Positions 52,898 through 59,229 of a stretch of 64,000 nucleotides of DNA are shown piece after piece. Where the stretch lies: positions 62,001 to 126,000 of the forward strand of contig PALD01000045.1 of the NCBI GenBank assembly GCA_002710685.1. Reading direction: 5' to 3'. A program made the position numbers and the translations under genes. Under the pieces are notes generated by a model that was given only the letters and a program-made list of their open reading frames with translations, did no database searches and was not told where the DNA came from. Positions within the stretch are counted from its first letter, which is position 1; every line of letters begins with the position of its first letter. This stretch comes from Cytophagaceae bacterium (GTDB taxonomy: Bacteria > Bacteroidota > Bacteroidia > Flavobacteriales > Flavobacteriaceae).

Positions 52898-54454
52898 TTA
52901 GTCATTGTCCAACCCTCCACGACGGTTGGCATCAGTGGCCTCTGGCCAGGTCATCTGCTCGCCTGACCTCCTGTTCATGGGTAAAACTATTTGTTGCCTT
53001 GAGGTGGTGTCAGGGTCTTCGCTGGCCATATAGGCCAGGATTGCCGTGAGCATCACGTTTTTTTGCAGGTCATCAAAAACTATCTTATCATACGTGTCGC
53101 GGTTGGTATGCCAGGTGTAGTTCCAGTAGTTCCAGCTCAATGAACTCAAGTTGAATGCCGGGGCTCCCGCCGCTACAAATGATGCATAATCAGAGCCGCC
53201 GCGGCCTGGGGTGCCCGGAAAATGGGTTTCCAGGTCTCCCTTGACCTCACCGGGAACGGCATATAGCCAGCTTCCCAGATAATCATAAGCATTGAGGAAA
53301 CCGTTACCGGAAATGTTTGCAATTCTCCCAGTACCATTGTCTTGATTGAACACCGCCTGAATACCTTTTACGATTTCTGGATGGTCCTTGACAAAAGCGC
53401 GCGAACCATTGAGTCCCTGCTCTTCACTGCCCCAGTGTCCCACAAGGATGGTACGCTTGGGGTTGGGGTATATTTTTTTGAGCACGCGCATGGCCTCCAT
53501 CATCACGAGGGTTCCCGTACCATTATCTGTTGCGCCGGTACCACCATCCCATGAGTCAAAATGCGCCGAGAGAATCACATATTCATCTGGTTTTTCTGTT
53601 CCTTCTATACGGGCTATGGTATTGAAGGTGGGTACTTCTCCCAGATCCTTTGAGGTTGCAACAATGTGTAGTTTTGGGGTATTCCCGCTTTCGGTGAGGC
53701 GGTAGAGAAGCCCATAATCCTCAAGGCTGAGGTCAACGGTGGGTATCTTTTTAGTATAGGCAGAGAAAACTTTGTTGACACCAAAACCCTTGGACCAGTA
53801 AGAAGAGATTATCCCTGCAGCTCCTGCTTTTTCAAGTGCTTGTGGCATTGTCCTGCGGTCAAGGCCTGTTTTTGCAAAGCTGGAACTCCATAGTTTGCCG
53901 GCTTCTTCCCGCTCTTTTTTCATTTTTTCAAAAGATTCTTCCGTGGCCCATTCTTCCCAGTTTTCATCTGGTCTTCCCGTGGCTTCGGGCTGGCTTATAA
54001 GTACAAATTTGCCTTTTATGCTGCTTAGGCTTTTCACAAAGCTCAAGGAATCTTGTGGTATGGGCATGGTGGTCACCTCAGCGGTGATGCCCTTGTCTTT
54101 TGTGCTGGGGCTCCATGCCAGTTGACGACCTTCTAGCGTCCTGAGGCGAGGCTCTAGCATGTCGATATGCGTGATGCCGCGCTCCCAGCCCCGCCAGGTT
54201 CCCCATTGTTGGTTTTCGGCAGTAATGCCCCAACTTTTATATTTTGAAACGGCCCAGTCGTGTGCCTGTTTCATCTGTGGGGTTCCCACGAGACGGGGCC
54301 CCACAACATCAAGCAGCTCATGGGCAATTGCCTTGAGCTGCGAGTTCTGGTTTTCTTCAGTGATAATTTTTTCTATGATGCCGTCCGTGTCCTGCGCCAT
54401 CGCGACTGTGGTAAAGAGTATACCTGCCGCTACATGTAATAGTCTCCTGTTCAT
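52898..54454 (-). CDS. Exported M28 family zinc peptidase
   Basis: This 518-residue protein has a signal peptide (cleavage near V-A-M-A-Q), a prodomain and PA-type insert to about residue 270, and the M28 core: S-A-H-F-D-S-W-D-G-G-T-G-A-T-D-N-G-T-G at about 294-312 (His, Asp ligands), W-G-S-E-E-Q-G-L-N-G-S (catalytic and ligand Glu), D-N-G-T-G, and the final His region Y-T-W-H-T-N-R-D-T-Y-D. It resembles the carboxypeptidase Q group. Two direct repeats precede the gene. Confidence 0.9.
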   Translation of the reverse strand: MNRRLLHVAAGILFTTVAMAQDTDGIIEKIITEENQNSQLKAIAHELLDVVGPRLVGTPQMKQAHDWAVSKYKSWGITAENQQWGTWRGWERGITHIDMLEPRLRTLEGRQLAWSPSTKDKGITAEVTTMPIPQDSLSFVKSLSSIKGKFVLISQPEATGRPDENWEEWATEESFEKMKKEREEAGKLWSSSFAKTGLDRRTMPQALEKAGAAGIISSYWSKGFGVNKVFSAYTKKIPTVDLSLEDYGLLYRLTESGNTPKLHIVATSKDLGEVPTFNTIARIEGTEKPDEYVILSAHFDSWDGGTGATDNGTGTLVMMEAMRVLKKIYPNPKRTILVGHWGSEEQGLNGSRAFVKDHPEIVKGIQAVFNQDNGTGRIANISGNGFLNAYDYLGSWLYAVPGEVKGDLETHFPGTPGRGGSDYASFVAAGAPAFNLSSLSWNYWNYTWHTNRDTYDKIVFDDLQKNVMLTAILAYMASEDPDTTSRQQIVLPMNRRSGEQMTWPEATDANRRGGLDND

Positions 54455-54459
54455 GATTG

Positions 54460-54494
54460 ATGCTGAATTTAGTTTAGTGAATGCTAAATTTAGT
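54460..54494. promoter_or_regulatory. Tandem direct repeat before the M28 peptidase gene
   Basis: ATGCTGAATTTAGT (54460-54473) and ATGCTAAATTTAGT (54481-54494) differ by one base and are spaced 21 bases, two helical turns. They lie within 40 bases upstream of the start codon, as expected for binding sites of a dimeric or tandem regulator. Confidence 0.4.
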
Positions 54495-54535
54495 ACATCA
54501 TATCACAATGAAACCATCTATAAGCTGTATTTTCT

Positions 54536-55231
54536 TTATACCAGTTCGGTAGTTTGCCTGTCTGGCGAAAAATCTTTGTGGTTAAGCTTTCCCCATAGAC
54601 TGAAACTCTCTATGCTTGAGTGTTTGAAGTCAAGATAATTTTGAAGAAGTACGGTGCTTTTATTGAGTTCTTTTTGTAATTGGACCTTTAAATGTTCAAT
54701 ATTCAGCTTGCTGATATAACCTTGTGTTTTTTCGGCTAAGGCCAAATCGCGTTCTGCATTGCCCACATAGTAATCTGGGAGGTGACATGACCCCGTCCAT
54801 AAATGGCCAAGATACCTTTGAATAATGGTCAATAGCGATTGTTGATGATAGGGGTCTAGGCTTAGTGCTTTTTTTATGTGGGACATTGAGCCCGTCTCAC
54901 TGCCATACCAGCTAAAAGGAGCCGGGTTGTAGGGTTCTTTTTCCATCCATTCTTCAAGCATGGGCATTTTAAGGTTTGCTTCTAGTGGATATGGATTTGC
55001 ATCATAACCATTGTGTTGTGTAAAGAGCAACTGGAGGGTTGTGAAGAATTCAATCCTTTTTTCCAGGGGCCAGGTTTTAGCTTCGTTTATAAATTGAGTA
55101 AGGGGTACCGTACTCATCCTTGTGAAGCCTTCTTCTTTCATTAAACAATATTCGTGGAATTTTTTGTACTCAGGGATATGAGCAATGGCTTGAGCAATCT
55201 TACCGATTGCAGATTCTGACTTGGTATGCAT
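54536..55231 (-). CDS. Hypothetical protein (231 residues)
   Basis: No known domain is recognised. The protein is soluble and mostly helical, with many aromatic residues, W-P-L-E-K-R-I-E-F-F-T-T-L-Q-L near 75, Y-N-P-A-P-F-S-W-Y-G-S-E-T near 124 and P-Y-H-Q-Q-S-L-L-T-I-I near 150, and ends in a tail rich in Ser. The phrase A-L-S-L-D-P-Y-H-Q-Q-S hints at TPR-like packing, without repeats. Its base composition is more AT-rich than its neighbours, and an empty AT-rich stretch lies upstream, so it may have been acquired by transfer. Gene reality is likely from length and clean Met start. Confidence 0.65.
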   Translation of the reverse strand: MHTKSESAIGKIAQAIAHIPEYKKFHEYCLMKEEGFTRMSTVPLTQFINEAKTWPLEKRIEFFTTLQLLFTQHNGYDANPYPLEANLKMPMLEEWMEKEPYNPAPFSWYGSETGSMSHIKKALSLDPYHQQSLLTIIQRYLGHLWTGSCHLPDYYVGNAERDLALAEKTQGYISKLNIEHLKVQLQKELNKSTVLLQNYLDFKHSSIESFSLWGKLNHKDFSPDRQTTELV

Positions 55232-55876
55232 AATTATAATTTGGGGGGTAAAGGTTAATTATAATGGTTAGGTTTAGTTTTTTATTTAGGTTAACTTAAT
55301 TTACTTATTTAATTTTTTTAAAAAAGAGCCATCCCATATACGTAAGTAAAACGATTTTGGTTTTCATAAAATATGGAATCTTAAAAATCAACTTTGCTAA
55401 ATTAACTGTAATATATACTTTTAATGTTATGAAAGTAATAAAATTTTACATAAAAGTAAAATTAAAATCTTGTAAGTCAGCTTGTTAAGTTGTATGATTT
55501 TTAAAAATAATTTTTTTATAAATTTAACGTGTATCACAATTTAATGTAAATGAGGTATTTATAGTTGTTTATACAAGAGTTCTTCTTGATGATTTTATGC
55601 TTTTTTGATTATAGGGTATTTTTACAAATAATCTATTTTAAAAGTTTTTTTGTCAAAATTTAGACTAAAGCAAACCCCATTTTAATAAAATTTTATAAAA
55701 GTAATGGCCTTTTTGAGCCTGTTGACGGCGTAAAAAGGTATGATGGCAATAAAAACCCGATAGTTTTTAAAGTAAAATATCACAAAGGTATTGGGGTTGA
55801 AAAAGGACTTCGGCATATATTTTTGGCGTAAGCCAAACTAAAAAGGATAAATAATCTCAACTTGTGGGCCTTTATA
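55232..55876. other. AT-rich non-coding gap of about 640 bases
   Basis: No ORF of convincing length on either strand, no tRNA and no terminator was found. The centre (about 55300-55720) is markedly more AT-rich than the rest of the window. A near-direct repeat occurs at 55436-55459 and 55683-55704, differing by a two-base deletion. A palindrome copy lies near the right edge. It may be a remnant of an inserted or decayed segment or a long control region. Confidence 0.5.
55823..55838. repeat. Interspersed palindrome, TTTGGC form with GTAA centre
   Basis: TTTGGCGTAAGCCAAA: arms TTTGGC and GCCAAA are perfect, and the centre GTAA is not symmetric. It is 38 bases downstream of the PPIase stop on the minus strand. 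Confidence 0.65.
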
Positions 55877-56605
55877 TTATTTTATCAATTCAACATCAAT
55901 ATAAATGTTGCTCAGGGGCCACTCGTTTTTATCCACGGGTACCTTGTTTATCTCATCAACCACGTCCATGCCTTTTGTTACCCGCCCAAAAACGGTATGC
56001 TTACCATCAAGGTGATGTGCCCCGTTAGGTGCCTGCACGATAAAAAATTCAAAGGGAGATGATGCCTCGCTGACATTTTGCTCAGTATATTTTGCAGCTG
56101 AAAATGCCCCTCGCACATGTGTATGATTAGGGCTGGCCTCGTTGGGGATAAGATAATTTCCTATACGCATACGTTTTTTTGGGGTGTCATATCCATCACT
56201 GTTGCCGCCCTGGTCAACAAAACCCTCAGCAACACGGTGAAACATCGTACCATTAAAATAGTCTTGTTTTACCAGTAGGATAAAATTGGCCCGGTGCAGG
56301 GGCGTATCCCTAAAAAGTTCTACCTCAATATCCCCCATGCTGGTCTTGATGCGCACGCGCGTTTCTGGGTTGTTCTTGCCATATTCTGTAAGAAAGGGTA
56401 TCAGCTCACTTTGATCTTCAATAATGGAACCGGTTTTCTTTTTAAGGGCATCGTTCTGGGCCTTGTTCTTTTCTTCGGGGGTGCTATCTTTTTTGGTAGC
56501 GGTATTTTCTTGTTCGCTATCTTTGGATGAAGATTTTTTATCTTCACAACTTGTGCCCATAATAAAGAGCAGCATCAATAGGGTAAGAACAAATTTAGAT
56601 TTCAT
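55877..56605 (-). CDS. Cyclophilin-type peptidyl-prolyl isomerase lipoprotein
   Basis: This 242-residue lipoprotein has lipobox G-T-S-C at about 17-20, then a charged Lys/Ser/Glu linker to about 70 and the cyclophilin domain: R-D-T-P-L-H-R-A-N-F, F-H-R-V-A-E-G-F-V-D-Q-G-G, F-F-I-V-Q-A-P-N, and H-T-V-F-G-R-V. Catalytic Arg and Phe are present, and the usual Trp that binds cyclosporin is replaced, as in most bacterial forms. The start was placed at the signal peptide Met. That ATG overlaps the divergent Nudix ATG on the opposite strand. Confidence 0.9.
   Translation of the reverse strand: MKSKFVLTLLMLLFIMGTSCEDKKSSSKDSEQENTATKKDSTPEEKNKAQNDALKKKTGSIIEDQSELIPFLTEYGKNNPETRVRIKTSMGDIEVELFRDTPLHRANFILLVKQDYFNGTMFHRVAEGFVDQGGNSDGYDTPKKRMRIGNYLIPNEASPNHTHVRGAFSAAKYTEQNVSEASSPFEFFIVQAPNGAHHLDGKHTVFGRVTKGMDVVDEINKVPVDKNEWPLSNIYIDVELIK
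56493..56525 (+). promoter_or_regulatory. Promoter of the Nudix gene inside the divergent PPIase gene
   Basis: TTG at 56493-56495, 22 bases, then TATCTTTG at 56518-56525: a full consensus match. It lies within the PPIase coding sequence and predicts a leader of about 75 bases. A matching TATTTTTG for the PPIase gene reads from 56642-56635 inside the Nudix gene. Confidence 0.55.
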
Positions 56606-57245
56606 GCAGTTTGAAAAATTTCTTGAATTAGTCCCAAAAATAAGCAATTTGCCCCTTCCGGGGAAAGATGCCCAGCTTGAGATGGCTCCTCTAGAACGTG
56701 TGGAAGCACTTGGGGAGATGGATATAGAAAAACGCAATCCCAGGTGGGCCGCCGTCATGGCCCTTTTTTACCCTGACAAGACAGGAGAGTGCCGCATGGC
56801 ACTCATATTGCGCAGGACCTATAAGGGGGTACACAGCAACCAGGTGGGGTTCCCCGGGGGAAAGGTTGAGCCCGAAGATAGGGACCTTGAAGATACCGCC
56901 TGCCGAGAAACAGAAGAAGAGGTAAGCGTGCCCGGCAAGGACATACAGGTGTTTAAAATGACGACCAAGACCTACATCCCCCCCAGCAACTTCTGGGTGC
57001 AGCCCTTTATGGGCTATGTGGATTACACCCCTAGGTTTTTGCCCCAGGACGCAGAGGTTGCGGCCATGATAGAGGCTAGGGTAGATGATTTGCTTGACAG
57101 CGAAAACCTGATAACCAAAAACCTGTCTACATCTTATGCGCTCAACATTGACGTGCCCGCCTTTAAGATAAATGGCTACATCGTGTGGGGCGCGACCGCA
57201 ATGATGCTCAATGAGATGAAGCATTTGCTCCGGCAGGCACGATAA
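56604..57245 (+). CDS. Nudix hydrolase, CoA pyrophosphatase type
   Basis: This 213-residue protein has the CoA-pyrophosphatase pattern: L-I-L-R-R-T-Y-K-G-V-H-S-N-Q-V-G-F-P-G-G-K (family motif upstream of the Nudix box) and R-E-T-E-E-E-V as the metal-binding Glu set, at about 70-112. It cleaves CoA or related dinucleotides to phosphopantetheine and 3',5'-ADP. The start at 56604 is the only Met near the family N-terminus. The start codon shares a CATG with the divergent PPIase start. Confidence 0.88.
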   Translation: MQFEKFLELVPKISNLPLPGKDAQLEMAPLERVEALGEMDIEKRNPRWAAVMALFYPDKTGECRMALILRRTYKGVHSNQVGFPGGKVEPEDRDLEDTACRETEEEVSVPGKDIQVFKMTTKTYIPPSNFWVQPFMGYVDYTPRFLPQDAEVAAMIEARVDDLLDSENLITKNLSTSYALNIDVPAFKINGYIVWGATAMMLNEMKHLLRQAR

Positions 57246-57257
57246 TGCTTAATTTTG
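57225..57257 (+). promoter_or_regulatory. Promoter of the PlsC-like gene
   Basis: TTG at 57225-57227, 22 bases, then TAATTTTG at 57250-57257, a full consensus match; the -33 part lies in the last codons of the Nudix gene. Predicted leader is about 50 bases. Confidence 0.6.
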
Positions 57258-57312
57258 TATCTTTACCATCCTTTATTATAGGCGTTCACGGCTTATATAC
57301 TTAGCAAGTCAC

Positions 57313-58116
57313 ATGGGTATATTTAAAAAAAATCCTTTTGGTCATTATCTCTTCTTAAAAAAATGGCTCATACGCATTATGGGTACACTTACCCATAGAA
57401 GGTACCGGGGTTTTAATGAATTACAGATAGAAGGTTCTGAAATCATAACCCATTTACCACAATCCGGAGTCTTGTTTGTATCAAATCATCAAACGTATTT
57501 TGCTGATGTAGTTGCCATGTTCCACGTGTTTAATGCCAGCCTGAGCGGCAGGATTGACAGCATCAAGAACGTGGGATATTTATGGAACCCCAAGCTCAAT
57601 GTATATTATGTCGCTGCCAGCGAAACGATGAAAAGCGGTTTTCTTCCACGTATCCTTGCATATGCCGGGGCAGTATCAGTACAGCGCACATGGCGTGAAA
57701 AAGGAAAGGAAGTTGACAGGCCGGTCAACCTGAGCGATACCGAAAACATAGGTATCGCACTTCATGATGGCTGGGTGATCACCTTTCCACAGGGCACCAC
57801 TAAACCCTGGAAACCCATAAGAAAAGGTACCGCACATATCATAAAACAATACAAGCCCATTGTCGTACCCATCGTCATAGACGGGTTTAGGAGGTCATTT
57901 GATAAAAAAGGTATCCGTATCAAAAAGCGGGGCATCTTGCAATCCATGGAAATCAAGGAACCCCTTGAAATCGATTATGAAAATGATTCTGTAGAAGATA
58001 TAGTTGAAAAAATAGAGTATGCCATCGAGCAGCATCCCTCCTTTCTCAAGGTGATTCCCAACGATGAAATCAATGCCATGGAAGAACTCAACAAGACCAG
58101 AAAGTGGGAATATTAA
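57313..58116 (+). CDS. PlsC-like 1-acylglycerol-3-phosphate acyltransferase, variant motifs
   Basis: This 267-residue membrane-associated acyltransferase has the fold order of PlsC, but both main motifs differ from the standard. Block I is S-N-H-Q-T-Y-F-A-D, with five residues between His and Asp where H-x4-D is the rule. Block III is T-F-P-Q-G-T-T, with Gln for the Glu of F-P-E-G-T-R. Block IV V-P-I-V-I-D is present. It either acts on glycerophospholipid intermediates with an altered site or on another acyl acceptor. Single gene. Confidence 0.8.
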   Translation: MGIFKKNPFGHYLFLKKWLIRIMGTLTHRRYRGFNELQIEGSEIITHLPQSGVLFVSNHQTYFADVVAMFHVFNASLSGRIDSIKNVGYLWNPKLNVYYVAASETMKSGFLPRILAYAGAVSVQRTWREKGKEVDRPVNLSDTENIGIALHDGWVITFPQGTTKPWKPIRKGTAHIIKQYKPIVVPIVIDGFRRSFDKKGIRIKKRGILQSMEIKEPLEIDYENDSVEDIVEKIEYAIEQHPSFLKVIPNDEINAMEELNKTRKWEY

Positions 58117-58160
58117 CAAACGTGACCTTCAGGTTGTTAAATGTTAATTTTAGTTAATCC

Positions 58161-58177
58161 TTGGCACGGGCTTTGCT
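58161..58177 (+). promoter_or_regulatory. Sigma-54 (RpoN) promoter
   Basis: TTGGCACGGGCTTTGCT matches the sigma-54 consensus TGGCACG-N4-TTGCw, with GG at 58163-58164 and GC at 58175-58176 and exactly ten bases between them. Predicted start is about 58188, with a leader of about 95 bases before the serine hydrolase gene. Confidence 0.8.
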
Positions 58178-58284
58178 TAAAATAGGTCAAAAAGTTAAAG
58201 TTTCTACAATGACCAATTATTTCTTAACCTTTGTATAATAAAAATGTGAAGGTTGAGTTAACAAGACCAAATCAAAGAATGACT

Positions 58285-59229
58285 ATGAAAAGATATTTTG
58301 CCCTACTTCTAATAACCATTTTTACCTATACTACATCTGTTACCGCACAGCAATCAAAGCAAAAACCGCTTCTTAATTGCGTAGATGTACCCCTTCAGAA
58401 TTTTGCGAGTGCCACATTACAAAAACAACTATATACACAGATTGCCTCCAATGCTCACTTAAAGAGCTTGATGGATAACAAGAAATTATCCGTAGGACTG
58501 GTAAGCCTTGATGACCCCAGCAATATACAGTATGCTGATGTCAATGGAGAAAACATGATGTATGCAGCAAGCCTCCCCAAGATTGCCATACTTCTTGCCG
58601 CAATGGATGCCATAGATAAAGGAGAGCTCAAGGAAACAAAGGATGTTAAAGAAGATATGTGGGCCATGATAAGCAAGTCTAACAATCATGCCGCCACAAG
58701 GATGATAGACCGTCTGGGCTATGACAAGATTGCTAGTGTCCTGCAAGATAAAAAATACAAGCTTTATGATAAAAGCCACGGTGGTGGCCTATGGGTGGGC
58801 AAGCGCTATGCTGCCGGAGGTGCCCGCAATCCAGACCCCATGAAGGGTCTGAGCCATGCAGCAACCGCAGAACAGGTGTGCCGTTTTTATTTTAAAATGG
58901 TCACGGGTCAACTCGTTAATGTAAAGAGGAGCAACCAGATGCTCAGCATTATGGAGAACCCCTCGCTGCATCACAAGTTTGTAAACACTTTAGAACGTAT
59001 CGCTCCAGATGCCCGCCTCTTCCGTAAATCTGGATCATGGAGCAACTACCATTCAGACTCAATTCTTGTGTGGGGCAAAGATGGTAGAAAATACATCCTT
59101 GTGGCCCTTGTTGAAGACCCTAATGGAGAACAAATTATAAGAAATTTAGTATTTCCTGTAGAGAAAGCTCTAGAAAATTCTCGTACTTTGATTGCTAGTA
59201 TAGACCACGCTGGCAACTCAAGTGATTAG
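58285..59229 (+). CDS. Exported class A beta-lactamase-like serine hydrolase
   Basis: This 314-residue protein has a signal peptide (ending V-T-A-Q near 22) and the class A fold triad: S96-L-P-K99, S132-N-N134 and K248-S-G250. The omega-loop Glu motif (E-x-x-L-N) of true class A beta-lactamases is not seen. It may be a peptidoglycan or other amide hydrolase. Starts at 58285; another Met lies two codons before. It follows a sigma-54 promoter and overlaps the transporter gene by 8 bases. Confidence 0.85.
   Translation: MKRYFALLLITIFTYTTSVTAQQSKQKPLLNCVDVPLQNFASATLQKQLYTQIASNAHLKSLMDNKKLSVGLVSLDDPSNIQYADVNGENMMYAASLPKIAILLAAMDAIDKGELKETKDVKEDMWAMISKSNNHAATRMIDRLGYDKIASVLQDKKYKLYDKSHGGGLWVGKRYAAGGARNPDPMKGLSHAATAEQVCRFYFKMVTGQLVNVKRSNQMLSIMENPSLHHKFVNTLERIAPDARLFRKSGSWSNYHSDSILVWGKDGRKYILVALVEDPNGEQIIRNLVFPVEKALENSRTLIASIDHAGNSSD

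Noticed and set aside
55250-55720. Replication origin
   Set aside because: The region is AT-rich, but no cluster of DnaA boxes and no dnaA, gidA or dnaN neighbours are seen.
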